A stretch of DNA of 34,206 nucleotides from Deltaproteobacteria bacterium (GTDB lineage Bacteria > Myxococcota_A > Polyangia > Haliangiales > J016). The notes below the pieces were generated by a model that had not been told where the DNA came from, searched no databases, and saw nothing but the letters and a program-made list of their open reading frames with translations. This document shows positions 22,274-30,204 of the stretch, piece after piece. Positions within the stretch are counted from its first letter, which is position 1, and every line of letters begins with the position of its first letter. The translations under genes were made by a program, and so were the position numbers. The DNA is taken from positions 1-34,206 of the forward strand of contig RFGE01000274.1 of assembly GCA_003696105.1 (NCBI GenBank), given 5' to 3'.

Positions 22274-23128
22274 ATGGGACTGCGCCGGCCTCGCCCGATC
22301 GTCGTCTGCTGGGGCGAGCTGCTGTGGGACCTGTTGCCCGACGGCCCGCGGCTGGGAGGCGCGCCCGCCAATGCGGCCTACCACGCCGCCGTCCTCGGCG
22401 ACCGGGCGATCCTCGTGTCGCGGGTCGGCCGCGATCCGCTCGGAGACGCGGCGATCGCCGCGCTCGCGCGCGCCGGCGTGGACGTAGACTGCATCCAGCG
22501 CGACGACCTGCCCACGGGCCAGGTCGACGTGGCGCTCGACGATGGCGAGCCCCGGTTTGCCGTGCGCGCGCCCGCGGCGTGGGACCGCATCGCGGTCGAC
22601 GCGGCCGTGCGGCGGGCGCTCGCGCGGGCGGACGCGTTCGTGTTCGGTACGCTCGGCCGGCGCACCGCCGCCGCGACGGCGGCCCTGTGGCGCGCACTCG
22701 ACGCGCTGCCCGCCGGGTGTCTGCGCGCGTGCGACGCCAACCTGCGGCCGCCGTTCGACGACCTGACCGCCGCCCGCCAGTGCGTGGCGCGCGCGGACGT
22801 CGTCAAGGTCGACGCGGCTGAGGCCGCGCGGCTCGGCATCGTCGGCCCGCTGCCCGGCAAGGTCGTCGCGATCACGCGCGGCGGCGCGACCGCCACCCTG
22901 TGGGCGAACGGCCGCCGCCACGACGCGGTCCCGCCGCGCATCGACCCGAGCCGCGGCGATCGCATCGGCGCCGGCGACGCGTACACCGCCGCGCTCGTCC
23001 ACAACCTGCTGCGCGGCCGGCCGCCGGCCGCCGCGCACGCCCGCGCCGTCGCGTACGCCGCCCACGTGGCCGCGTTGCCCGGCGGCATGCCGCCGATGCC
23101 GCCGGAAGCCGTCGCGGCCGCACGCTGA
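22274..23128 (+). CDS. PfkB-family carbohydrate kinase (fructokinase-like)
   Basis: A 284-residue cytoplasmic sugar kinase. The N-terminal PIVVCWGELLWDLLPDGPRLGGAP leads into the sugar-binding signature LGGAPANAAYHAAVLGD. Central CDANLRPPFDD matches the fructokinase-type D-x-N-L-R motif. The C-terminal GDRIGAGDAYTAALVHNLL carries the GAGD anion hole and catalytic Asp. These place it nearest the fructokinase branch, but specificity cannot be fixed from motifs. It is slightly shorter than most members (about 300-320) because of a shortened lid. It lies 63 bp upstream of the CitE-like aldolase gene, which has its own -10-like element. Confidence 0.9.
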   Translation: MGLRRPRPIVVCWGELLWDLLPDGPRLGGAPANAAYHAAVLGDRAILVSRVGRDPLGDAAIAALARAGVDVDCIQRDDLPTGQVDVALDDGEPRFAVRAPAAWDRIAVDAAVRRALARADAFVFGTLGRRTAAATAALWRALDALPAGCLRACDANLRPPFDDLTAARQCVARADVVKVDAAEAARLGIVGPLPGKVVAITRGGATATLWANGRRHDAVPPRIDPSRGDRIGAGDAYTAALVHNLLRGRPPAAAHARAVAYAAHVAALPGGMPPMPPEAVAAAR

Positions 23129-23179
23129 TCGGCGCCCGCGAACGTTGCGAGCGACTGCCGCCGCGCCCGCCCGCGGTGG

Positions 23180-23185
23180 TATGAA
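23180..23185 (+). promoter_or_regulatory. -10-like TATGAA, 6 nt before the CitE-like ATG
   Basis: TATGAA is followed by cccggc and ATG 23192. The last base deviates from TANNNT. Confidence 0.35.
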
Positions 23186-23191
23186 CCCGGC

Positions 23192-24493
23192 ATGGTTTCG
23201 ACGATCCCACACGATGCGTTTGCACGTCTCACGGCCCGGCTGTCCGCCGCGCAGCACGCGCACGGCGCGCACTACCGCGGCGACGCGGGCGCACGACAGC
23301 CCGTCCACACGGTCTACGGCGGCGCGCACCTGTTTCGCGCCGACACTGCCGCGAAGCTCGGCCGTCTCGCGCTGCAGGCGCTCGACGCGCACGCACCGGA
23401 TGCGCCGACGCTGATGGCGGCAATGGGGGTCGAACTCGCTCCCGAGTTGGCCGACACGGTGTACCGGCGGGTGCGCGCGAAGCTGGAGCGCGAGCCGGTC
23501 GAGGACTTCCGCATCGACTTCGAAGACGGCTACGGCAACCGGCCCGACGACGAGGAGGACGCGTGCGCGATCGCGGCGGCCGAACAGGTCGCCGCCGGGA
23601 TGGCCGCCGGCTCGCTGCCGCCATTTTGTGGCATCCGCATCAAACCGCTGTCCGAGGAACTCGGCGCCCGCGGACTGCGCACGCTCGACCTGTTTCTCAC
23701 CACGCTTGCCGGCGCGACCGGCGGCCGTCTGCCGGCGGGGTTTGCCGTCACGTTACCCAAGATCGTTTCGCCCGCACAGGTTGCGGTGCTCGTCGACGCA
23801 TTCGAGTTGATCGAGGAACGGCTCGGAATGCAACCCGGTGCGCTGCGCCTCGAGCTCATGATCGAAACCACTCAGGCGATCGTGGGGCCGGACGGCGCGT
23901 GCGCCTTGCCTCGGCTGCTGGCCGCCACCCGCGGCCGCTGCGTCGCCGCGCATTTCGGTACCTACGACTACACGGCGAGTTGCAACATCACCGCCGCCCA
24001 CCAACACATGCGCCACCCCGCGTGCGACTTCGCGCGCCACATGATGCAGGTCGCCTTCGCGGGCACCGGTATCTGGCTGTCCGACGGCGCGACCAACATC
24101 ATGCCGATCGGCGATCGCGCCAGCGTCCATGCCGCGTGGCGCCTGCACGCCGCCGACATTCGCCACTCGCTCGTGCACGGGTTCTACCAGGGGTGGGATC
24201 TGCACCCGGCGCAGTTGCCCACCCGCTACGCCGCAGTGTACGCATTTTTCCTCGAGGCGCTGCCGGCGGCGAGCGAGCGGTTGGCGAACTTCATCGCAAA
24301 AGCGGCGCAGGCCACGGTCGTAGGCGACGTGTTCGACGACGCGGCGACCGGCCAGGGGCTGCTGAACTTCTTCTTGCGCGGCGTGAGCTGCGGGGCGATC
24401 ACCGAGCAGGAGGCGACGGCGACCGGCATTACCCTAGACGAGCTGCGCAGTCGATCGTTCGTCACGATCTTGAACAACCGGCGGGGCGCGTGA
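23192..24493 (+). CDS. CitE/HpcH-like aldolase or lyase family protein (DUF6986-like)
   Basis: A 433-residue TIM-barrel protein of the citrate lyase beta/malate synthase-like superfamily. The acidic stretch EDFRIDFEDGYGNRPDDEED (near 110-129) resembles a metal-binding acidic loop. The superfamily arginine is in FCGIRIKPLSEE, and LRLELMIETTQAI carries the catalytic Glu strand. The central HFGTYDYTASCNITAAHQHM contains the HFGxYD motif. The C-terminal half includes SLVHGFYQGWDLHPAQLPTRY. It is longer than CitE (about 300) and I place it with the uncharacterised DUF6986 type; that name is from memory, not a search. It stands next to the urate locus, where glyoxylate is the expected end product, so an aldolase acting on glyoxylate is an attractive but unproven idea. 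The stop overlaps the next start (TGATG). Confidence 0.75.
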   Translation: MVSTIPHDAFARLTARLSAAQHAHGAHYRGDAGARQPVHTVYGGAHLFRADTAAKLGRLALQALDAHAPDAPTLMAAMGVELAPELADTVYRRVRAKLEREPVEDFRIDFEDGYGNRPDDEEDACAIAAAEQVAAGMAAGSLPPFCGIRIKPLSEELGARGLRTLDLFLTTLAGATGGRLPAGFAVTLPKIVSPAQVAVLVDAFELIEERLGMQPGALRLELMIETTQAIVGPDGACALPRLLAATRGRCVAAHFGTYDYTASCNITAAHQHMRHPACDFARHMMQVAFAGTGIWLSDGATNIMPIGDRASVHAAWRLHAADIRHSLVHGFYQGWDLHPAQLPTRYAAVYAFFLEALPAASERLANFIAKAAQATVVGDVFDDAATGQGLLNFFLRGVSCGAITEQEATATGITLDELRSRSFVTILNNRRGA

Positions 24494-25065
24494 TGGCGAC
24501 GCGGGTCCGCGGGGCGGTGGTCGCCACGATCGCGGTGGTGGCCGGCGCCGCAGCCCCGCCGCCAGCGCGCGCCAGCGAACCGGTCGTCGCGTTTGCCGGC
24601 GCGTCGGCGGGCGTCGCTGCCGGCGCCGGCGATGTCAGCGACCACGGCGACGTCACGGCGGTGCTGGCGTTTCGCGGCGGTGCAATGTGGACACCGCGCG
24701 TCGCCGTGTACGCGGAGGGATGGATGCGCGTGTGCGTCGACGATCGCGCGCTCGGTGCGGGCGTGCGGACGTGGCCGGTCGACGGCATCGGCCTGTGGGT
24801 CGGAGGCGGTGTCGGCGTCGCGCGGCGATCGGTGTCCGAGACCGGCGCGTGCTTTCCGGACGCGTTCAAGCGAAGTACCGGTGGATGGGCGACGGCGCAG
24901 GTCGGCGTCGAGCTGCTCCGCCGGACGCACTACGCGGTCGACGTGTCGCTACGCCTCAACGCCTCCTACTACCCGGAGGCCTACCGGCGGTTCATCGACG
25001 ACGAGCCCGCACGCGGCGTGACGACCGGCAGCGCCGCTATCGAGCTGGGCATCAGCCTGTACTGA
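24493..25065 (+). CDS. Small exported outer-membrane-like protein, function unknown
   Basis: A 190-residue protein with a Sec signal peptide (VVATIAVVAGAAAPPPARASE, cleavage near residue 28). The mature part is about 160 residues of alternating beta strands such as VAVYAEGWMRVC, GIGLWVGGGVGVARRS and GWATAQVGVELL. It ends ELGISLY with a terminal aromatic, suggesting a small 8-strand beta-barrel. Two Cys pairs may be oxidised. It is co-translated with the CitE-like gene through a one-base TGATG overlap, which suggests a linked function, perhaps passage of a small metabolite, though nothing in the sequence proves this. It is convergent with uraH across 180 bp in which I see no gene. Confidence 0.65.
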   Translation: MATRVRGAVVATIAVVAGAAAPPPARASEPVVAFAGASAGVAAGAGDVSDHGDVTAVLAFRGGAMWTPRVAVYAEGWMRVCVDDRALGAGVRTWPVDGIGLWVGGGVGVARRSVSETGACFPDAFKRSTGGWATAQVGVELLRRTHYAVDVSLRLNASYYPEAYRRFIDDEPARGVTTGSAAIELGISLY

Positions 25066-25245
25066 CCGGGCGCAGCGCGCCGACCTCCGCCTCGGCCGTG
25101 GCGGTCGATGCACGGCGACGGCGCGCTGACCTCGGCGTCCGTGGCTGCCGCGGTGTCTCTCGCGATCGCGTCGACGGAAATGCGCCACAGCGACCGCGCG
25201 ATGCGCGCGCCACGCGCACGTCGCGATTCGGCATCGCGCGGCGCG

Positions 25246-25578
25246 CTAACTGCCGCGGTAGGTCGCGTAGCCGAACGGGCTCAGCAACAGCGGCACGTGG
25301 TAGTGAGCGTCGCCGTCGCGAACGTCGATGACGACGTCGACGTACGGGTAGAAGCCGCGCGTTCCGGTGGCTGCGAAGTACGAGCCGGTGTCGAACCGCA
25401 GCCGGTACACGCCGGGTTCGATCCCGTCGGTCAACCGCGCGATCCGGCCGTCGGAGTCGGTGGTCGCGCTGCCGCGCGGGACGAATGCGTCGCCGTCGCG
25501 CATCTCGAGCGCAACCGGCACCCCGGCTGCCGGCCGGCCGCGCGCAGTGTCCAGGACGTGCGTGCTGATCGTGGTCAT
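25246..25578 (-). CDS. uraH: 5-hydroxyisourate hydrolase (transthyretin-like)
   Basis: A 110-residue protein. The family triad positions are present: His7 in TISTHVLDTARG, Arg45 in DGRI, and His92/His94 in DAHYHVPLLLSPFGY. The C-terminal Y-R-G-S tetrapeptide distinguishes HIU hydrolases from transthyretin. The enzyme opens 5-hydroxyisourate, the product of urate oxidation, to OHCU. It has no signal peptide, so it acts in the cytoplasm. It is the last gene of a four-gene operon, with its ATG overlapping the uraD stop (ATGA). The length is standard. Confidence 0.95.
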   Translation of the reverse strand: MTTISTHVLDTARGRPAAGVPVALEMRDGDAFVPRGSATTDSDGRIARLTDGIEPGVYRLRFDTGSYFAATGTRGFYPYVDVVIDVRDGDAHYHVPLLLSPFGYATYRGS

Positions 25579-26039
25579 CGCGATGCCTCCTTCAGGGCGC
25601 GGGCAAGCCGCAACCGCGTGATCTGAAGCTGCTCCGCGGCCGCGATGCGCAGTTCCGTAGCGCGGTCGTTGTCGATCCGCGCGCGGAGCGCCGCGAGCAT
25701 CTCGCCGGCCGTCTTGCCGGTCGCGCAGATGAGGAACACGAAGCCGAACCGGCGTTCGTACGCGCGGTTGCCCTCGGCAAGCGCGGCGAGCGTGTCGGCG
25801 TCCGCGCCGCGCACGCCGGCCTGCTCGCGCGCCGACGCGCCGGACGCGGTGCGGTCGCCGATGCGCGGATGCGCGGCGAACGCCTCGAGCCAGTCGTCCG
25901 GGCCGAGTTCGCGCCACACCGCATCGGCCGCCGCGAGCGCCGCATCGGCGTCGGCAAACGGTTGTGCGGCCAACATTCCAGCGACCCAGCGCGACGCCGC
26001 GCAGCATTGTCGCAGTGCCGTCTCGGACAGTTCGATCAC
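25575..26039 (-). CDS. uraD: OHCU decarboxylase
   Basis: A 154-residue helical protein with the signature AFAAHPRIGDR (catalytic His57), preceded by LGPDDWLEAF. The conserved NRAYERRFGFVFLICATGKTA segment follows. It decarboxylates 2-oxo-4-hydroxy-4-carboxy-5-ureidoimidazoline to S-allantoin. The start is a GTG at 26039 overlapping the alc stop (GTGA), and its stop overlaps the uraH ATG, so translation is coupled on both sides. UraD and UraH work in sequence immediately after urate oxidase. Confidence 0.95.
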   Translation of the reverse strand: MIELSETALRQCCAASRWVAGMLAAQPFADADAALAAADAVWRELGPDDWLEAFAAHPRIGDRTASGASAREQAGVRGADADTLAALAEGNRAYERRFGFVFLICATGKTAGEMLAALRARIDNDRATELRIAAAEQLQITRLRLARALKEASR

Positions 26040-26971
26040 GTCGCACGCCTCCCGTATAGCCGCAGCCGCGCGACGCCGCCGTCCGGATAAATGTTGAGCC
26101 TCGCGCGCACCGCCACCGGTCCCGGCGCGAGCGGCAACTCGTGCAGCCGATCCGGCGACAGCGGCGTACGCGGCAACACCTCGTGCCAGCTTCCCCCCGC
26201 GTCCTCGACTTCGAGAGAGCACGCTGCGGGCGCGTTGCCCTTGAAGTGTTGCGTGTCGACCACCGCGCGCACGAGGTGGCCTGGGGCACCGAGCCGGACG
26301 ATCGCCCAGTCGTGCCCCGGTCCCCGCCGGCGCCGCGTCTCCCAGCCGTCTCCCATGTGGGTCGCGTCGCCGGGCAGGATCAGGTTGTGGCGCGAACCGA
26401 AGTGCATGTCGCTGCACGCTTCGACGACACCGCCAAAGGCGATCGACGCCAGATCGCACTCGGCCGGAGCACGCTGCCAGTCTGGCACCACGCGGCCGTG
26501 CACGCGCAGGCGCGCAACGCCGCCGTCGGGATAGATGTTGAGTCGCACGTGGGTCACGCGGCCGGCAGCGCCGACGACAAACCGATTGCGAGCGTCCCCG
26601 CACAGCGGCGACCGCGGGACGGCTTCGACCCAATCGCCGCCCGCGTCCGCGTCGCGCACGTCGATCGAGCACGCCTCGGGATAGTTGCCGGTGAAGTGCG
26701 CCGTGTCGACCACGATGCCTTCGACGACGCCGGGCAATCCGAGGCGCACGACGCACCAATCGTGACCGGGCTGTCGGCGCCGCCGCGTCTCCCAGCCGTC
26801 CATCCATTTCCCGCGGTCCGTGTAGCGATCCGGGTCGAACACCGGTGCCGCTGCGCGCACGAGGTTGGCCATCGGCGCGAAGAACTCGTCGTTGCAGTCG
26901 ACCGCGCGGCCGCCGAGTCGTTCGTTGGCCAGATCGACCGCATCGGTGAAGTCGAAGTCGGATGTGGTCAT
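26036..26971 (-). CDS. alc: Allantoicase
   Basis: A 311-residue protein made of two homologous jelly-roll repeats. Both carry a WETRRRRxPGHDW block (GWETRRRRQPGHDWCVVRLG; GWETRRRRGPGHDWAIVRLG), a VVDTxHFxGNxPxACS block and an RLNIYPDGGVARLRxxG block. The N-terminus has LANERLGGRAVDCNDEFFAP, typical of the family. It cleaves allantoate to ureidoglycolate and urea in the cytoplasm. The start overlaps the allB stop by 4 bp (ATGA). It is slightly shorter than fungal allantoicases but complete. Confidence 0.96.
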   Translation of the reverse strand: MTTSDFDFTDAVDLANERLGGRAVDCNDEFFAPMANLVRAAAPVFDPDRYTDRGKWMDGWETRRRRQPGHDWCVVRLGLPGVVEGIVVDTAHFTGNYPEACSIDVRDADAGGDWVEAVPRSPLCGDARNRFVVGAAGRVTHVRLNIYPDGGVARLRVHGRVVPDWQRAPAECDLASIAFGGVVEACSDMHFGSRHNLILPGDATHMGDGWETRRRRGPGHDWAIVRLGAPGHLVRAVVDTQHFKGNAPAACSLEVEDAGGSWHEVLPRTPLSPDRLHELPLAPGPVAVRARLNIYPDGGVARLRLYGRRAT

Positions 26972-28326
26972 GACGCCGCCAGCAATTGCCCCGCGGGTTT
27001 CCCGCAGTGCCGTCCGTCGCGGTATATCGCGACGCCGCGCAAGTAGGTAGTCCGAACCGCGCCGTGCAGGGTGTCGCCGTCGTACGGCGTAACCGGGTTG
27101 CGGTGGTGCAGCCGCGTCGCGTCGACGGTCCACGCGACGTCCGGGTCCCACACCACGAGATCCGCGTCGCACCCCACCGCGATGCGCCCCTTGCGCGCCG
27201 ACAGCCCCGCGAGCCGGGCCGGCGCGACGGACAGCCACTGCGCGAGCCGCTCGACGCCGAACCCGCGGCGCCGCGCCTCGGTCCACGTCACCGCCAGGCC
27301 AAGTTGCAGCGACGCGATCCCGCCCCACGCGTCGGCGAAACTGCCGCTGCCGCGGCGCTTGAGGTCGGGCGTACACGGCGAGTGGTCGGTGACGACCATG
27401 TCGAGCACACCCGCGGCCAGCGCCTCCCACAGCCGCTCGCGGTGATGCGCCTCGCGGATCGGCGGCGCGCACTTGAACGCGGTCGCGCCGTCCGGGATCG
27501 CCTCGGCACAAAACCGAAGGTAGTGCGGACACGTCTCGGCCGTCACGGCGAGCCCGTCGTCTCTCGCGCGCGACAGCGCGTCCAACGATCCGGCCGACGC
27601 GTGATGGACGATGTGCACGGCCGCACCCGTGTCGCGGGCCAGCCGAATCATGAGATCGACGGCGCGATCTTCGGCCTCCGGCGGCCGCGACGCAAGGTAG
27701 GTCGCATAGCGGCGCGCGTCGCCGCGCAGCGCCCCCGCTGCCGCGGCGATCGCGTCCGGGTGCTCGGCGTGGACGAGCAGCGGCCGGCCGAGGTCGCGCA
27801 GGCGCGCGAGTGCGGGCCGCAGGTCGGCGTCGCCGACGTGCGGAAACTCGTCGACGCCCGACGGCACGAGGAAACACTTGTAGCCGAGCACGCCGCCGCG
27901 CGCGAGCGGCTCCAGGTCGTCGAGGTTGCCCGGCACCACGCCGCCCCACAGGCCAACGTCGACCCAGCACTGGCCGGCCGCCGCGGCGCGCTTGCTCGCG
28001 AGCGCATCCGCTGTCGTCGTCGGCGGGATGGAATTGAGCGGCATGTCGACGATCGTCGTGACCCCGCCGGCGGCCGCGGCGCGCGTGGCGGCAGCGAATC
28101 CTTCCCACGCCGCGCGGCCCGGTTCGTTGACGTGGACGTGCGTATCGACGAGACCGGGTGACACGACCGCGTCGCCGGCGTCGTCGATCGGGCAACCGGC
28201 GGGCACGTCTGCGTACCCCGCGATCGCGACGATGCGACCGCCCGCGACGTGAATGGACGCGGGGGCCGGCGCGCCGGTGCCGGCGACGACGCGCGTGGAC
28301 CGGATGACGAGATCGGGTGCGACCAT
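26968..28326 (-). CDS. allB: Allantoinase
   Basis: A 452-residue amidohydrolase of the cyclic amidase group. Metal ligands can be read: His63/His65 in VDTHVHVNEPG, carbamylated Lys150 in LGYKCFLVPSG, and His residues in LVHAEH and IVHHAS. The Asp is in VTDHSPCTPDLK. The PLNSIPPTT segment is characteristic of allantoinase rather than dihydroorotase or hydantoinase. It hydrolyses allantoin to allantoate. The start MVAPDLVIRSTR at 28326 is chosen because the domain begins there and TATGCT lies just upstream. It is the first gene of the allB-alc-uraD-uraH operon and is divergent from the puuD-like gene. Confidence 0.95.
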   Translation of the reverse strand: MVAPDLVIRSTRVVAGTGAPAPASIHVAGGRIVAIAGYADVPAGCPIDDAGDAVVSPGLVDTHVHVNEPGRAAWEGFAAATRAAAAGGVTTIVDMPLNSIPPTTTADALASKRAAAAGQCWVDVGLWGGVVPGNLDDLEPLARGGVLGYKCFLVPSGVDEFPHVGDADLRPALARLRDLGRPLLVHAEHPDAIAAAAGALRGDARRYATYLASRPPEAEDRAVDLMIRLARDTGAAVHIVHHASAGSLDALSRARDDGLAVTAETCPHYLRFCAEAIPDGATAFKCAPPIREAHHRERLWEALAAGVLDMVVTDHSPCTPDLKRRGSGSFADAWGGIASLQLGLAVTWTEARRRGFGVERLAQWLSVAPARLAGLSARKGRIAVGCDADLVVWDPDVAWTVDATRLHHRNPVTPYDGDTLHGAVRTTYLRGVAIYRDGRHCGKPAGQLLAAS

Positions 28327-28328
28327 GC

Positions 28329-28341
28329 GCTCGCGAGCATA
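28329..28341. promoter_or_regulatory. allB -10-like TATGCT overlapped by a 10-bp palindrome
   Basis: On the minus strand TATGCT (28336-28341) ends 9 nt before the allB ATG. The perfect palindrome GCTCGCGAGC (28329-28338) overlaps it and is placed where a repressor could block initiation. It lies in the 135-bp spacer shared with the puuD-like gene. No regulator gene is nearby. Confidence 0.35.
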
Positions 28342-28461
28342 GCGCCGCTTTGCACGAGTTGCGCACGCGCGGCGCCGGCGACCCGCGAGGCGACGGTCGG
28401 CGGCCGCGCGTCGTGCCGTTTTGCGGTACGCTGGCGCGGCGCGCACGCGCGCCGTTCCGTC

Positions 28462-30129
28462 ATGGACCCGACACTTCACGAGTGGATCAGCCTGGCGCTA
28501 CGGTGGATGCACGTGATCGCGGCGATCACGTGGATCGGCCACGCGCTGTTCTTCAACTGGCTCGACGCGATGCTCGAGCGCTCCGACAAAGACGGGGTCG
28601 AGGGCGACCTGTGGATGGTCCACAGCGGCGGCTTCTACCTGGTCGAGAAGCTGCCGAAGGTGCCGCCGGCCATGTTGTCGCGCATGCACTGGTTCAAGTT
28701 CGAGGCCCTGTTGACGTGGGTATTCGGCTTCGGCCTCCTCGGCGTCGTCTATTACATGGGCGGCGCCGCGCTGACGGTCGATCCCGCGGTGGCCGATCTC
28801 AGCGCAGGCGCGGCGACCGCGATCGGCATGGGCACATTGATCGGGGGATGGCTGGTCTACGACCTGTTGTGGATCTCGCCGCTGGCGCAGCGGCCGCGGG
28901 CGGCGGCCACCGTGTCGTTCGCGCTGCTGATCGCCGTCGCGTACGGGCTCACCCACGTGTTCAGCGGGAGGGCCGCGTTCCTTCACGTCGGCGCGCTGAT
29001 GGGCACGATCATGGTCGCCAACGTATGGATGCGGATCATCCCGGCCCAGCGGCAGCTCGTAGCGGCGACGCGCGCCGGCGAGGAGCCGGACCGGACGCTT
29101 GCGGCGCGAGCCAAGAATCGTTCCCGGCACAACAACTACATGACCTACCCGGTCGTGTTCGCGATGATCAGCAGTCACTACTTTCACACGTTCGGTGCGC
29201 GCAACGCATGGCTCGTATTCGCCGCATTGTTCGTCGCCAGCGCCGGCATTCGCCACCTGATGAACTTGCGCGGCCGGTTCAGCGCGCCGGCCGCCGCCGT
29301 CGCCGCGGCCGCCGCCGTCGCGGCGATTGTGCTGACGATGCCGGAGTCCGAGCCAACCGGCCGCGCGGATACGGCTGCCGCGCGCCTCGCCCCCGCCGGC
29401 GCGCCCGCTGCACGCTCGGCGGCGCCGTCGCCGGCCACGACCGGCCCGCCCGCCGCACACGACACCGCACCGGCCGCTGCCGGCGCAGTCGGGCGCGGCG
29501 CCGGCAGCATCCGCGGTGTCGTCACGTATTCCGGCCCGTTGCCGCCGCCCCGCGAGCTGACCCTCGCGCCCGGCTGCCAGGCGGGCCACGGCGGCCGCGT
29601 GTCGCTGCAGACCGTGCGCGCGACCGACGGCAAGCTGGCCGGCGCCGCGGTGTGGCTGGCCGGCACACCGCCCGGCCCGATCCCGCCGCCACCGAATGCG
29701 AGTGTCGAAATCGACCAAGCCGGTTGCATGTACACGCCGCGCGTCGCGACGGCGCAGGTCGGACAGCCGATCACGTTCATCAACAGCGATCCGCTGCTGC
29801 ACAACGTCCATGCGTTCGCGGGCGACGACACCGTGTTCAACCGCGCGATGCCGGCCCGCGGTATGCGCATGGCGCAAACACTGGACGAACCCGGGATTGT
29901 CCACGTCAAGTGCGACGTGCACCCGTGGATGAGCGCCTACGTGGTCGTGACGGAACACCCGTGGCACGCCGTCACGGACGACGCCGGGACGTTCGCGCTC
30001 ACCGGCGTCCCGGCCGGCCGTTACACGCTACGCGTGTGGCACGAAACGCTCGGCGAGCGCACGGCCGAGGTCACGGTCGCCGCCGGACAGACCGCCCATG
30101 TCACCGTGGCGTTCGACGCCCCACCGTAG
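28462..30129 (+). CDS. puuD: PuuD-type membrane urate oxidase fused to a cupredoxin-like domain
   Basis: A 555-residue protein. Residues 1-~290 are a multi-helix membrane domain matching urate hydroxylase PuuD: ISLALRWMHVIAAITWIGHA, VHSGGFYLVEKL, WFKFEALLTWVFGF, YGLTHVFSGRAAFLHVGAL, MVANVWMRIIPAQR and RHNNYMTYPVVFAMISSHY. Known PuuD proteins end in a cytochrome c domain, but no C-x-x-C-H occurs anywhere here. After an Ala/Pro linker (~300-345) comes a beta domain (about 347-500). Its His447, Cys484, His487 and Met490 have the C-x2-H-x2-M spacing of a type 1 copper site such as amicyanin. A regulatory-type beta module follows (TDDAGTFALTGVPAGRYTLRVWHE). Urate is oxidised to 5-hydroxyisourate. 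Copper as electron acceptor is inference. It is divergent from the allB operon that consumes the product. Confidence 0.9.
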   Translation: MDPTLHEWISLALRWMHVIAAITWIGHALFFNWLDAMLERSDKDGVEGDLWMVHSGGFYLVEKLPKVPPAMLSRMHWFKFEALLTWVFGFGLLGVVYYMGGAALTVDPAVADLSAGAATAIGMGTLIGGWLVYDLLWISPLAQRPRAAATVSFALLIAVAYGLTHVFSGRAAFLHVGALMGTIMVANVWMRIIPAQRQLVAATRAGEEPDRTLAARAKNRSRHNNYMTYPVVFAMISSHYFHTFGARNAWLVFAALFVASAGIRHLMNLRGRFSAPAAAVAAAAAVAAIVLTMPESEPTGRADTAAARLAPAGAPAARSAAPSPATTGPPAAHDTAPAAAGAVGRGAGSIRGVVTYSGPLPPPRELTLAPGCQAGHGGRVSLQTVRATDGKLAGAAVWLAGTPPGPIPPPPNASVEIDQAGCMYTPRVATAQVGQPITFINSDPLLHNVHAFAGDDTVFNRAMPARGMRMAQTLDEPGIVHVKCDVHPWMSAYVVVTEHPWHAVTDDAGTFALTGVPAGRYTLRVWHETLGERTAEVTVAAGQTAHVTVAFDAPP

Positions 30130-30141
30130 CGCGGTGGGGCG
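30117..30141 (+). terminator. Hairpin over the puuD stop codon
   Basis: A perfect 10-bp stem CGCCCCACCG/CGGTGGGGCG encloses a 5-nt loop that begins with the TAG stop codon. No T tract follows. Confidence 0.5.
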
Positions 30142-30149
30142 CCACCATC

Positions 30150-30202
30150 GGGCGGGCTCGCACCGGCGGCGTGCGAGGGTCGCGCTCCTGGGAAGCCCGC
30201 CC
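30150..30202. terminator. Nested hairpin between convergent genes
   Basis: The outer arms GGGCGGG (30150-30156) and CCCGCCC (30196-30202) enclose an inner 7-bp stem CTCGCAC/GTGCGAG with a 7-nt loop. It sits between puuD and the next convergent lipoprotein gene and reads as a hairpin in both directions. Confidence 0.5.
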
Positions 30203-30204
30203 GC

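Noticed and set aside
25066-25245. Small gene or RNA in the spacer between the barrel-like gene and uraH
   Set aside because: Only short frames without homology or start signals are present. A 9-bp inverted repeat (AGCGCGCCG) with a long loop is too weak to call as a structured RNA.
29560-29600. Haem c attachment site in the PuuD fusion
   Set aside because: The only similar stretch is PGCQAGHGG, which is C-x-x-x-H and not C-x-x-C-H, so it cannot bind haem c in the usual way.
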